A model generated the notes under the pieces. It was given only the letters and a program-made list of their open reading frames with translations, was not told where the DNA came from and did no database searches. The position numbers were made by a program, and so were the translations under genes. DNA of 56,819 nucleotides from Bacillota bacterium (GTDB lineage: Bacteria; Bacillota; Clostridia; Tissierellales; Peptoniphilaceae): contig JAEXBN010000042.1 in NCBI GenBank assembly GCA_023394045.1, positions 1-56,819 on the forward strand, read 5' to 3'. Positions 35,913 to 44,142 of this stretch are shown here, piece by piece (within the stretch, counting starts at the first letter, position 1; every line of letters starts with the position of its first letter).

Positions 35913-36857
35913 TTATTTGAATAAATTGGTTTTCGTAAAAAAGAGCGTGGCAAGGATGCTGAGCACAACCGTGATGCCCAGAATGATGATAAAACCGTTG
36001 GGATCCTGCCCGAAGGGGAGGCTGCCCATATTCACGTTCATGCCATAGGCACTGAAGATGATGGTCGGGACGGACATGATGATGGTGACGATGGCGAGAA
36101 CCTTCATGACGATGTTCAGGTTGTTGGAGATGACGGAAGCGAAGGCATCCATCATGCCGCTCAGGATTCCGCTGTAGATATTCGTCATCTCAATGGCCTG
36201 TTTATTTTCCACGACGACATCATCCAGAAGTTCCGCATCGTCCGGATATTGGGTGATCAGCTGCATCCGGATCAGGCGCTCCAGAACAACTTCGTTGGAG
36301 CGGAGTGCGGTCGTAAAGTAAACCAAACTTTTTTCCAGGCGCAGCAGCTCGATCAGTTCGCTGTTGTGGGTGGATTTCTGTAGCTTATCTTCCACTTCAT
36401 CGCTGCGGCGGTCGATGTTTCGCAGGTATTGCAGGTAGAGGGTATCCACTTGGTACAGCAGCTGCAGGATGAAGCGAGATTTCATCTGCGTCCGGAAGCC
36501 GCGCACCCGTCCATGGAGGAAGGAATCAATCACAGCCGTATCTTGGGAACAGACGGTGATGACGGCATTGTCCATCATGATGATCGAAAATGGGATGGTA
36601 TCATAGAGTTCGGTATCGTCTGAATCATTCAAAAAGGGGATGTTGACCAGGATCATGGTGCATCCTTCATCGGAGTCAATCCGGGAGCGTTCGTCCAAAT
36701 CCAAGGCGGCGCGGAGGAAATTTTCTTCGATCGGATACGCGTTTTTGACTTGGGCGATCTCCTGTTCGCTGGGCTTGATCAGGGAGATCCAGCAGCCCGC
36801 TCGCGGGGTCTCAATCTCTTGGAGTGTATTTTCTTCGGATACATAGTAATGAATCAT
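35913..36857 (-). CDS. corA: CorA-family magnesium/divalent metal transporter
   Basis: Pentameric metal channel at the cytoplasmic membrane, 314 residues. The long cytoplasmic N-terminal domain leads into two C-terminal membrane helices. The diagnostic selectivity motif is present as YGMN (about 271-274) at the end of the first helix. The loop that follows (VNMGSLPFGQDPNG) is acidic, as expected. ATG 36857 was chosen because GGGAGGAC precedes it; an in-frame ATG ten codons upstream has no such signal. It is transcribed alone, convergent with the radical SAM gene. Confidence 0.93.
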   Translation of the reverse strand: MIHYYVSEENTLQEIETPRAGCWISLIKPSEQEIAQVKNAYPIEENFLRAALDLDERSRIDSDEGCTMILVNIPFLNDSDDTELYDTIPFSIIMMDNAVITVCSQDTAVIDSFLHGRVRGFRTQMKSRFILQLLYQVDTLYLQYLRNIDRRSDEVEDKLQKSTHNSELIELLRLEKSLVYFTTALRSNEVVLERLIRMQLITQYPDDAELLDDVVVENKQAIEMTNIYSGILSGMMDAFASVISNNLNIVMKVLAIVTIIMSVPTIIFSAYGMNVNMGSLPFGQDPNGFIIILGITVVLSILATLFFTKTNLFK

Positions 36858-37248
36858 CCGATGTCCTCCCTCTCTTTGAATAGGCAATTCGTGCCATTTG
36901 AATTAGCGGTTCGCGCAATAGGCCAGTGGCGCAATGGGCGACGCTCATAGGGCATCTGTGTCGTGGATGGCCTGTAGGAATCCGTTGCCTGCCGATGATG
37001 ATTTTCTAAAGGCTTATTTTTCGTTTGTGCTTGCAGTGAAGGCAGCCGCTGATAAAGATCGGCAAACCTTAAAAAATATTATATCGAATTCGCATGACTC
37101 AAAAGTAAATTCCATGAAAAACGGAACGCATGACGAAGAAAAAGCGAAGCCGGAGGAGGGCGGAGGCTCTGTCTTTTGCGTGTCAAGATGATTTTGCACC
37201 AAGATAGCTTTGTACCAAGAGGGATTCGCCGGGTCAAGAAAAATTTTC
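36858..37248. other. Gene-free interval between corA and the GntR/ABC operon
   Basis: About 390 bp with no convincing gene. Short open frames lack ribosome-binding sites. The left part should contain the divergent corA promoter; I could not fix it. A minor direct repeat (CACCAAGATAGCTTTGTACCAAGA) appears near 37196-37220 as two similar halves. Confidence 0.5.
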
Positions 37249-37284
37249 TTGCGGCGGGATAACTGTTCATATACAATATAAACA
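37249..37284 (+). promoter_or_regulatory. Promoter overlapped by a GntR (YtrA-type) operator
   Basis: TTGCGG (37249-37254) and TACAAT (37272-37277) are 17 bp apart. The -10 box is enclosed in the near-perfect palindrome 37264-37284: TGTTCATAT and ATATAAACA around ACA, one mismatch. A dimeric repressor bound here would block RNA polymerase. The first gene downstream is a YtrA-type GntR regulator, so autoregulation is likely. Confidence 0.75.
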
Positions 37285-37304
37285 GATCATTAATGGAGGC
37301 CGCC

Positions 37305-37691
37305 ATGAAGATTCAAATTCGAAATACAAGTCAGGATCCCATTTATCTGCAGATCCAAAAGCAACTGCGGGAAGCGATTCTGAAGGGAGAACTGGAAGAA
37401 GAGAGCATGCTTCCTTCCATTCGCTTCTTAGCGAAGGAATTGCGTGTGAGTGTGATTACGACCAAGCGCGCTTATGATGAGCTGGAGCGGGAGGGGCTGA
37501 TCTATTCGATTCAGGGGAAAGGAAGTTTTGTTGCGGCGCAGAGCCGGGACTGGAACCGGGAGCAGCTGTTGATGCATGTGGAAAAAGGGCTGGATGAGGC
37601 GCTGCATTATGCGCAGATCGCGGGTCTTTCACATGAAGAGTTGGTGGACATGTTGCGGGCATTGGAGGAAGAACATGACGAACGCCATTGA
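37305..37691 (+). CDS. GntR-family regulator, YtrA subfamily
   Basis: Short GntR protein (128 residues): winged helix at about 10-75 (DPIYLQIQKQLREAILKGEL, LRVSVITTKRAYDELEREG) plus a helical C-terminal dimerisation tail of about 50 residues, the size of YtrA regulators, which typically control an adjacent ABC operon. GGAGG at 37295-37299 fixes ATG 37305. It overlaps the ABC ATPase gene by 17 bp and has a palindromic operator over its promoter. Close relatives respond to cell-envelope antibiotics in some Bacilli; the signal here is unknown. Confidence 0.92.
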   Translation: MKIQIRNTSQDPIYLQIQKQLREAILKGELEEESMLPSIRFLAKELRVSVITTKRAYDELEREGLIYSIQGKGSFVAAQSRDWNREQLLMHVEKGLDEALHYAQIAGLSHEELVDMLRALEEEHDERH

Positions 37692-38541
37692 ATGCACCCA
37701 TCTCACAAAAAGATTGGGCACGTTTACGCTTGGATCACTGAATCTGGTCGTACCGAGGGGTTCCATCGTCGGATATATTGGAGAAAACGGGGCAGGAAAG
37801 AGCACGACGCTCAAGCTGTTTTTAGGATTGATGCGGCCGGATGAGGGAGAAATCCGCATCGGCGGAAAGAATGTCGCTGAAATGACGCCGGAGGATCGGG
37901 CGAAGATCGGATTCGTCTTTGATGATCTGTATTTGCCCGGAAGTATGCGCCTGATGCAGGTGGAGCGTTTCCATAAAAAACTGTACGGATCGTTATGGGA
38001 AAACGCGGTATTTGAGCGCTTGATCCACAGGTTTCATCTTCCGGAGGATCGGCCGATTGGCCAATATTCGCGTGGCATGAAGATGAAGCTGGGTCTTGCC
38101 CTAGCGTTATCGCATGGCGCAGAGCTCTTGCTTCTCGATGAAGCGACCAGCGGACTGGATCCCGTGGTGCGGGATGATGTGTTGGATTTGTTGTTGGAGT
38201 TTCAGCAGGATCCCGCTCATACGGTGTTGGTGTCTTCTCATATCCTTTCCGATCTGGAAAAGATCGCGGATTATATCGCCTTTCTGCATGAAGGACAGCT
38301 CCGCTTTATGGAAACCAAGGATGAGTTGCTGATGACGTATGGCCGGATGACGCTTACAGAAGAACAGCTGCAGGAGTTGATGCGGGAGGCGGTCATCGGG
38401 ATGCGAAAACATGCGTTTGGAATTGAAACGCTGGTTCGGCGCGACCGGGTGCCGGCCGGATGGGAGGTAGAACCGGTGACGATTGAAGATGTGATGGTGC
38501 TCATGGTGAAAGGAGGACAGAATGTCCGCGCTGATCTATAA
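37675..38541 (+). CDS. ABC transporter ATP-binding protein (YtrB-like)
   Basis: ATPase of 288 residues. Walker A GENGAGKST, signature YSRGMKMKLGLALAL (the RGM variant common in ABC-2 type systems), Walker B LLLLDEATSGLDP and H-loop SSHILSD are complete. After about residue 215 a C-terminal extension follows. The start ATG 37675 has GAGGAAG just upstream and lies within the regulator gene; the stop overlaps the permease gene by 20 bp. The three genes form one tightly coupled operon, probably an exporter or antibiotic response system. Confidence 0.93.
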   Translation: MTNAIECTHLTKRLGTFTLGSLNLVVPRGSIVGYIGENGAGKSTTLKLFLGLMRPDEGEIRIGGKNVAEMTPEDRAKIGFVFDDLYLPGSMRLMQVERFHKKLYGSLWENAVFERLIHRFHLPEDRPIGQYSRGMKMKLGLALALSHGAELLLLDEATSGLDPVVRDDVLDLLLEFQQDPAHTVLVSSHILSDLEKIADYIAFLHEGQLRFMETKDELLMTYGRMTLTEEQLQELMREAVIGMRKHAFGIETLVRRDRVPAGWEVEPVTIEDVMVLMVKGGQNVRADL

Positions 38542-39148
38542 GGATATCGTGGAGCTCAAGAAGACGTTAGGCTTCACGTTGCTCATCGCCCTGCTGATTG
38601 GAGTGTTCGGTTGGATCAACCATCAGCCGCTGATGCTGTGTATGTTGTGGATGTTCCTTTCTTTGATTTTGATTGGCATCACATTCAATTTAGATGCTCA
38701 ATCTAGGATCAATCAGTATGTTTGTGCGGCGCCGATACGGAGGAAGGAGATTGTTGGCCGATTCTACCTCTATCTGTGGGGCATGGCAGCCGTTGGCGCG
38801 CTGGTTGCCTTTGCGGAATGGCTTCGCTTTAGAAATCAATTTTTGCAGATCCCCTGGTTCCTGATCGTCGCGGGCATGCTCTTTTTGCTGACCTTTTTTA
38901 TGGCGCTTCAGATGCCCCTGATGATTCGACGCGGTGCGGATCATGCGCGTCTGCTCTTTGCCCTCATTTACTTTGTCATGTTTGCTGTGGGGACGGCGAT
39001 GGGCGATACGATTCTCCCTGGAGTGGCTCGGCTGATGAACCGCATTTCCGCAGAAGCGTTCAGCGCTTTTTTGATGGCGCTCACATTGATCTTCAATTTC
39101 GGATCCTATCGTCTGTCGGTCCGTTTTATGGAGCGCAAGGAATTTTGA
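38522..39148 (+). CDS. ABC-2 type membrane protein of the GntR/ABC operon
   Basis: Integral membrane protein of 208 residues with about six hydrophobic segments and no recognisable catalytic motif. It starts within the ATPase gene (AAAGGAGG at 38510-38517) and is the only candidate permease in the operon, so it should be the membrane partner. The pattern resembles the ABC-2 permeases of YtrA-regulated operons. It ends 7 bp before a strong hairpin. Confidence 0.8.
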   Translation: MSALIYKDIVELKKTLGFTLLIALLIGVFGWINHQPLMLCMLWMFLSLILIGITFNLDAQSRINQYVCAAPIRRKEIVGRFYLYLWGMAAVGALVAFAEWLRFRNQFLQIPWFLIVAGMLFLLTFFMALQMPLMIRRGADHARLLFALIYFVMFAVGTAMGDTILPGVARLMNRISAEAFSAFLMALTLIFNFGSYRLSVRFMERKEF

Positions 39149-39155
39149 GGGCGCG

Positions 39156-39210
39156 CCACTCATTTCCTCAAATGCAGCGCTGCTTTTGAGGAAATGAGTG
39201 GTGTTTCGTC
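39156..39210. terminator. Long perfect hairpin after the GntR/ABC operon
   Basis: A 17-bp perfect stem, 39156-39172 (CCACTCATTTCCTCAAA) with 39185-39201, encloses a loop that contains the palindrome GCAGCGCTGC (39174-39183). TGTTTCGTCTTT follows. The T-tract is weak, but the stem is strong enough to mark the operon end. Confidence 0.75.
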
Positions 39211-39368
39211 TTTGAAGTCACCGCCGGTCAACGTCGGGGCACAGGCGCTTCAGAGCATGACAAAAAGGGAAAATCATGGTAATGTAGCACGATGCGGAAC
39301 GCGTGGAGGTAAAAGGGAGAATAAGAAGAGAGAATAAAAAAGCAAGCAGGAAACAGAAGGGGTTGGGG

Positions 39369-40310
39369 ATGGAGACAGAACGCCGATCTGTCCACGGACA
39401 ACGCATGAACCATGGGCAGCGAACGAACCATGGGCAACAAATGAATCAGAGGCAACAGGTGAACCCGGAGAAACAAACGCCCCGCGGACAACAAATGAAC
39501 CCGGAGAAACAAACGCCCCGCGGGCAGCGAATGAACCCGGAGAAACAAACGCTCCGCGGGCAGCGAATGAACCCGAGGCGCCCAAGGAGGCGTTCGGAAG
39601 CCGCCGGACAGCCGCTTGGTCAGCCACTGTGGGTTCGCATTCTGGTTTATCTTGCCGGAGTCTGCTTTTTGGCTCTGGGCATCACGTTGACCACTCAGAT
39701 CAATTTGGGCGTGTCTCCGATCATTTCGATTGCCTTCGGGCTCTCAGAGATTTTCAACGCAAACTTTGGCGACATGGCGTTTTTGGTGTATGGCGCGTTC
39801 ACTTTGATTCAGGTGCTTCTGCACTGGTGGAGCGGAGAACGCGGGCGTATTCTTCCGGATTTGGCTCAGTTTATCGTCAATCTCATCCTGACTCGCTTCT
39901 ATAATTTGTTTGGCCGTCTCATGTTGCTTTTAGCCACTGGACCGCTGCAGCCCCTGTTCGGGAGCCTCATCGGTCGCTTGGTCTTGCTGGTTTTTGCCAT
40001 TTTTTCGACAGGAGTGGGCGCGGCGATGAGCCTAAATATGCGATTGATCCCCAATCCCGGAGATGGGATCGTGCAATCTCTTGCTGATTTTGTGCAGCAG
40101 CCGTTAGGCAGCGTCAAGAACTTTTTTGATATCGGCTGCGTGGTATCCACCTGCGCGTTGACGCTGCGCCTCAGAGGACGGTTGGTCGGCATTGGTCTCG
40201 GGACGGTGCTTGCCATGATCGGTGTGGGTCGTTCCATCGCCTTCTACCAGTGGGCGACGAAGGATGTCCCCTTTCTTAGGGAGCAGCCTCAGCGCTGGGG
40301 AAACGAATGA
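39369..40310 (+). CDS. YczE/YitT-like integral membrane protein with repeat-bearing N-terminus
   Basis: Predicted membrane protein of 313 residues and unknown function. The C-terminal 210 residues have about five segments and the family patterns ITLTTQINLGVSPIISIAFGLSE and NPGDGIVQSLADFVQQPLG. The first 85 residues are unusual: hydrophilic, Gln/Arg/Asn-rich and made of tandem 12-residue units (NPEKQTPRGQQM and variants) preceded by shorter MNHGQ-type units. ATG 39369 follows AAGGGG; an upstream GTG at 39303 is less likely. The stop codon directly abuts the convergent bcp stop, and the terminator lies inside bcp. Confidence 0.85.
   Translation: METERRSVHGQRMNHGQRTNHGQQMNQRQQVNPEKQTPRGQQMNPEKQTPRGQRMNPEKQTLRGQRMNPRRPRRRSEAAGQPLGQPLWVRILVYLAGVCFLALGITLTTQINLGVSPIISIAFGLSEIFNANFGDMAFLVYGAFTLIQVLLHWWSGERGRILPDLAQFIVNLILTRFYNLFGRLMLLLATGPLQPLFGSLIGRLVLLVFAIFSTGVGAAMSLNMRLIPNPGDGIVQSLADFVQQPLGSVKNFFDIGCVVSTCALTLRLRGRLVGIGLGTVLAMIGVGRSIAFYQWATKDVPFLREQPQRWGNE
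39461..39568 (+). repeat. Three 36-bp in-frame tandem repeats in the YczE-like gene
   Basis: Copies begin at 39461, 39497 and 39533, and a partial fourth at 39569 (GAACCCGGAGAAACAAACGC start). They encode the 12-residue unit NPEKQTPRGQQM. Near-identity at DNA level suggests recent expansion. Copy number probably varies between strains. Confidence 0.85.
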
Positions 40311-40763
40311 TTATAATCCGGCGAGCATATCCGCCGGATTTTGTTTTGCCTTGACATTGCCTTCCGCACGGAGAATCGTCCCATTTTCATCAATCAGATA
40401 GGTCGACCGCACGATCCCCATATATTCCCGTCCGGCCATTTTCTTCAGCTTCCAGACATCGTAGGTTTCAATGACCTTATGATCCGGGTCGGAAAGGAGC
40501 GTGAAGGGGAGCTGATATTTTTCTTTGAATTTTTTGTGCGATGCGATGCTGTCCTTGCTGACTCCAAGAATCGTCGCTCCTTTTTCCTCAAATTGCGGAA
40601 AAAGCTCCGCAAAGCCGCACGCCTGAGCCGTGCAGCCCGGCGTGTTATCCTTGGGATAAAAGTAGAGGATGACGCGTTTTCCCCGATAGTCACTGAGATG
40701 ATGTTCGTTTCCATCTTGATCCGGAAGGGTGAAATCCGGCGCTTGTGTTCCAATTTCCAGCAT
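40311..40763 (-). CDS. bcp: Thioredoxin-dependent peroxiredoxin of the Bcp family
   Basis: Reduces hydrogen peroxide and organic peroxides with electrons from thioredoxin; cytoplasmic. 150 residues. The peroxidatic cysteine is Cys44 in YPKDNTPGCTAQACGF and the second, resolving cysteine Cys49 five residues later, the hallmark of the two-Cys Bcp subtype. The start at 40763 is set by GGAG on the minus strand; a 51-residue in-frame extension upstream is basic, low in complexity and has no family counterpart. The 25-unit hairpin array begins about 170 bp upstream of the gene. Confidence 0.94.
   Translation of the reverse strand: MLEIGTQAPDFTLPDQDGNEHHLSDYRGKRVILYFYPKDNTPGCTAQACGFAELFPQFEEKGATILGVSKDSIASHKKFKEKYQLPFTLLSDPDHKVIETYDVWKLKKMAGREYMGIVRSTYLIDENGTILRAEGNVKAKQNPADMLAGL
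40315..40347 (+). terminator. Plus-strand terminator lying inside the 3' end of bcp
   Basis: AATCCGGCG (40315-40323) and CGCCGGATT (40332-40340) form a perfect 9-bp stem followed by TTTGTTTT. It serves the YczE-like gene, while the same bases encode the last residues of bcp on the other strand (…PADMLAGL). Confidence 0.8.
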
Positions 40764-40936
40764 TTTGTTCTCCAATCTGTTTTGAGTTTTCTTTCTGTTT
40801 TGAAGTTTTCCCCCTGTTCTCTTTTCATACCCTTGGGAGCGCTTTTGCGCTCTGGAAGCCAGGTTGTGCCCAGTTCTTTTTGCTTCACAGGATGGAAGGA
40901 CGGGGGCGGAACGCAATAAGCAGGGGCGGCTGTGGT

Positions 40937-42289
40937 CTCAGTGGGTTATGGTGATTTTTGGAGAAACCCACTGAGAGGAAACGCCCGTGGTCTCAGTGTG
41001 TCATTGTGATTTTTGGAGAAACCCACTGAGAGGAAGCGCCGAGGGCACCAGTGTGTAAAGCCGAATATTGAAGAAATCCACTGAGTTTGATCGCGTCGCG
41101 GCTCAGTGTGTCATTGTGATTTTTGAGCAAACCCACTGAGCAGAAGCGCCCGCAGTCTCAGTGGGTCATCGTGATTTTTTGAGAAACCCACTGAGAGGAG
41201 CGCCTGCGGTCTCAGTGTGTCATCGCGTTTTTTGGAGAAACCCACTGAGCGGAGGCGCCGAGGGCACCAGTGTGTAAAACCGAATATTGAAGAAATCCAC
41301 TGAGTTTGATCGCGGGGCGGCTCAGTGTGTCATTGTGGTTTTTGGAGAAACCCACTGAGCAGAAGCGCCTGCGGCCTCAGTGTGTCATCGCGCTTTTTGA
41401 GGAAATCCACTGAGAGGAGGCGCCTGCGGTCTCGGTGGGTCATTGTGATTATTGAGGAGATCCACTGAGTTTGATCGCGGCGCGGCTCAGTGTGTCATCG
41501 CGCTTTTTGGAGAAACCCACTGAGCAGAAGCGCCTGCGGCCTCAGTGTGTCATCGTGATTTTTGAAGAAACCCACTGAGAGGAGCGCCGAGGGATCCAGT
41601 GTGTAAAGCCGAATATTGAAGAAATCCACTGAGTTTGATCGCGGCGCGGCTCAGTGTGTCATTGTGATTTTTGGAGAAACCCACTGAGCAGAAGCGCCAA
41701 CAGTCTCAGTGTATCATTGTGATTTTTGAGCAAACCCACTGAGAGGAGGCGCCTGCGGTATCAGTGTGTAAAGCCGAATATTGAAGAAATCCACTGAGTT
41801 TGATCGCGGCGCGGCTCAGTGTGTCATCGCGCTTTTTGAAGAAGCCCACTGAGAGGAGGCGCCCGCAGTCTCAGTGTGTCATTGTGATTTTTGAAGAAAC
41901 CCACTGAGAGGAAGCCCTGCGGTCTCAGTGTGTCATCGCGCTTTTTGAGGAAACCCACTGAGAGGAGGCGCCTAGGGCGCCAGTGTGTAAAGCCGAATAT
42001 TGAAGAAATCCACTGAGTTTGATCGCGGCGCGGCTCAGTGAGTCATCGCGCTTTTTGAGGAAACCCACTGAGCAGAAGCGCCTTCGGTCTCAGTGTGTCA
42101 TCGTGATTTTTGGAGAAACCCACTGAGAAGAGCGCCTGTGGGCTCAGTGTGTCATTGTGATTATTGAGGAAACCCACTGAGAGGGGCGCCTGCGGTCTCA
42201 GTGTGTCATCGTGATTTTTGGAGAAACCCACTGAGAGGAGGCGCCGAAGGCGCCAGTGTGTCCATCCACATATTGAGCAAGCTCACTGA
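40937..42289. repeat. Hairpin array 1: 25 inverted-repeat units at 54-55 bp pitch
   Basis: Twenty-five units, each an inverted repeat of about 39 nt, fill 1.35 kb between bcp and bceR. The pitch is 55 bp in 19 steps and 54 in five. Type A has arms CTCAGTG and CACTGAG around a loop such as TGTCATTGTGATTTTTGGAG. Its loop comes in three versions (ATTGTGATT, ATCGTGATT, ATCGCGCTT). Type B (units 3, 7, 13, 16, 20 and a decayed 25) starts CCAGTGTGTAAAGCCG and ends in CACTGAGTTTGATCGCG. Unit 10 has a type A front and a type B tail. Separators are GC-rich (for example AGGAGGCGCCTGCGGT) and repeated, not unique. 55 is not a multiple of three, and stops occur in all frames. Confidence 0.93.
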
Positions 42290-42334
42290 TTGAGCCATCG
42301 TTCGAGATGGCATCAACGTTCTCATCAACGCTCT

Positions 42335-42363
42335 TTGAGAACTTCAGTATAATCAATCATAAT
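42335..42363 (+). promoter_or_regulatory. Promoter of bceR
   Basis: TTGAGA (42335-42340) and CATAAT (42358-42363) are separated by 17 bp; each matches consensus at five of six positions. A further TATAAT at 42348-42353 lies within the spacer. The gene start is 26 bp downstream and the hairpin array ends 46 bp upstream. Confidence 0.75.
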
Positions 42364-42388
42364 GTGAAGGGAGAACGAGGAGGGAAAC

Positions 42389-43093
42389 ATGAAGGAGAAT
42401 TTTACGATCTGGTTGGTTGAAGATGATCCGGTGATTGCTGAAAAGCTGGCGCAGGCTCTTGCACAATGGTCCTATCGAGTGGTGCGGGCGCAGCATTTTG
42501 ATGCATTAATCGAGGAGTTTTCCGCCGTGAAGCCGGATCTTGTGATCTTGGATCTCATGTTGCCTGCTGAAAATGGATTTGTTGTCTGCCAAAACATTCG
42601 TTTGCAATCTGCCGTGCCGATTTTATTCCTGTCCTCACGCACTGAAAATGTGGATCGTATTCTGGCCATGCAAGTGGGAGCGGATGATTACATGACGAAA
42701 CCGGTGGATATGACTTTGTTGGCAGCGAAAGTGAATGCCATTTTGCGGCGAGCTTATCAGCTTAAAATGCAGGGGAATAAGCTGCATTTCGGAGCCGCCG
42801 GTCTGGATCCGGATCGGCTGAGTTTGGAAGGCCCATCCGGGACGGTCATGCTTTCTTCGACAGAATATTTGATTCTCAACAGTCTGTTTCGCGCGCAGGG
42901 AGCGATTGTGTCGAGAGATACGCTGATGGAAGCATGCTGGAAAGGGGACGATTTTATCGATGATAATACGCTGGCGGTAAACATGACCCGGATTCGAAAA
43001 AAAGGCAGCGAGGTGGGTCTGGATGACTTGATTCGCACGCAGCGCGGGGTCGGATATGGGTTGATCGAGGAGCGCGACAATGACTTGGCATGA
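42389..43093 (+). CDS. bceR: OmpR-family response regulator, BceR-like
   Basis: DNA-binding output of a two-component system, 234 residues. The receiver domain (1-120) has the acidic pair EDD at 11-13, the phospho-acceptor Asp55 in LVILDLMLPAENG, and the conserved Lys in MTKPVD. The winged-helix output domain (about 130-225) follows. Adjacent genes for an intramembrane-sensing kinase and a BceAB-type transporter place it in the BceR group, which controls resistance to bacitracin-like or lantibiotic peptides. A matching operator occurs upstream of bceA. It overlaps the kinase gene by 14 bp. Confidence 0.94.
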   Translation: MKENFTIWLVEDDPVIAEKLAQALAQWSYRVVRAQHFDALIEEFSAVKPDLVILDLMLPAENGFVVCQNIRLQSAVPILFLSSRTENVDRILAMQVGADDYMTKPVDMTLLAAKVNAILRRAYQLKMQGNKLHFGAAGLDPDRLSLEGPSGTVMLSSTEYLILNSLFRAQGAIVSRDTLMEACWKGDDFIDDNTLAVNMTRIRKKGSEVGLDDLIRTQRGVGYGLIEERDNDLA

Positions 43094-44054
43094 ATATGTG
43101 GAAGCGCATCGGACGGAATGGATTGGTCTTGGCGCGGTCTTCTTGATTTTTGGGGGCATTTTTTTGCTTTACCAGCTGCCTGCAGAAGCGTATTTCAATA
43201 GTGCGGGGCTTGTCCTCTTGCTGATGGCGCTGTGGCATGGTCTTCGGTTTACGGTGGCTCGTCGGAGGGAAAACTGGAAAGAACGGGCGGAGCAGGCGGA
43301 ACGGAGATTGCGGGATGTTGAGGCGGAAAGCCAAACGCGCCAGGAGGATCTCGAGTCCTATTTTCTGACCTGGGTGCATCAGCTCAAAACGCCGGTGACG
43401 GCGGCGCGGTTGATTGCGGAACAGGAAGTCCCATGGTCCGAAGCGGATGGGGCGGCTTTGAGGGAACAGCTGTTGTCGATTGAGGCCTACAGCGACATGG
43501 CGATGTCTTATGTGAAGGTGATTGATCCGGTGGCGGATCTGGATTTGGGGATCGTGGATCCCAATCCGGTATTGAAGGTGTTGTTGCGCAAATATTCGAT
43601 TTTATTTATCCGGAAACGGCTGTCTGTGGATTTTCAGCCGGCGAAGCGGGGAATCCTCACGGATGCGCGCTGGTTTGGGCTTCTGTTTGAACAGCTGCTA
43701 TCCAACAGCCTCAAATATACGGAAAAAGGGGGGATCCGCATCGCTTTTCCGGAATCGGATACGCTGGAGCTGAGCGATAGCGGAATCGGCATTCCGGAGC
43801 AGGATCTTCCGCGCATTTTTGATCGGGGGTATTCCGGATGGAATGGCCGGAAAACGGAGCGCTCATCTGGATTGGGATTGTTTCTGGCCAAACGGATCGC
43901 CGAGAGGCTGCATATTCGGTTGGAGCTGAGGAGCCATTTGGGAGAAGGGACAGTTGCAAGGCTGACGTTTCCGAGCCGGTGGGAGGTGGAAGACCATCGC
44001 ACGCTTGATCCCGTGCAGAGCCTTGAGGAATCGTCTGATCTTACAGAATTGTAA
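43080..44054 (+). CDS. bceS: Intramembrane-sensing histidine kinase, BceS-like
   Basis: Sensor kinase of 324 residues with two membrane helices (about 15-32 and 41-60) and almost no extracellular loop, the design of kinases that sense through a partner ABC transporter rather than directly. The phospho-acceptor His100 lies in YFLTWVHQLKTPVTAAR, typical for this group. The ATP domain shows LLSNSLKYTEKGG, LSDSGIGIPEQD and SSGLGLFLAKRIAERL. The start lies inside bceR. The stop codon is part of a perfect BceR-type operator. Confidence 0.94.
   Translation: MTWHEYVEAHRTEWIGLGAVFLIFGGIFLLYQLPAEAYFNSAGLVLLLMALWHGLRFTVARRRENWKERAEQAERRLRDVEAESQTRQEDLESYFLTWVHQLKTPVTAARLIAEQEVPWSEADGAALREQLLSIEAYSDMAMSYVKVIDPVADLDLGIVDPNPVLKVLLRKYSILFIRKRLSVDFQPAKRGILTDARWFGLLFEQLLSNSLKYTEKGGIRIAFPESDTLELSDSGIGIPEQDLPRIFDRGYSGWNGRKTERSSGLGLFLAKRIAERLHIRLELRSHLGEGTVARLTFPSRWEVEDHRTLDPVQSLEESSDLTEL
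44041..44054 (+). promoter_or_regulatory. BceR-type operator overlapping the bceS stop codon
   Basis: TTACA-GAAT-TGTAA matches exactly the TNACA-N4-TGTAA pattern described for BceR-like regulators. Its last three bases are the bceS stop. TTGTCA (44069-44074), a possible -35 box, follows 14 bp later, with a weak GAGATT about 18 bp further on, so a regulated promoter for bceAB is likely here. Confidence 0.8.
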
Positions 44055-44142
44055 GCTCAGACGGGTAATTGTCATGTTAGATGAATGCAGGGGAGATTTT
44101 CTTTCTTTATCCTGAAGACAGATTCATTAAAGGAGGAAAATG

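Noticed and set aside
40764..40916. 51-residue N-terminal extension of Bcp
   Set aside because: It is basic and low in complexity, Bcp proteins start at MLEIG-like sequence, and GGAG precedes the internal ATG.
40937..42289. CRISPR array
   Set aside because: The segments between inverted repeats are 14-16 bp and themselves repeated, far too short and alike for spacers, and there are no cas genes in the window.
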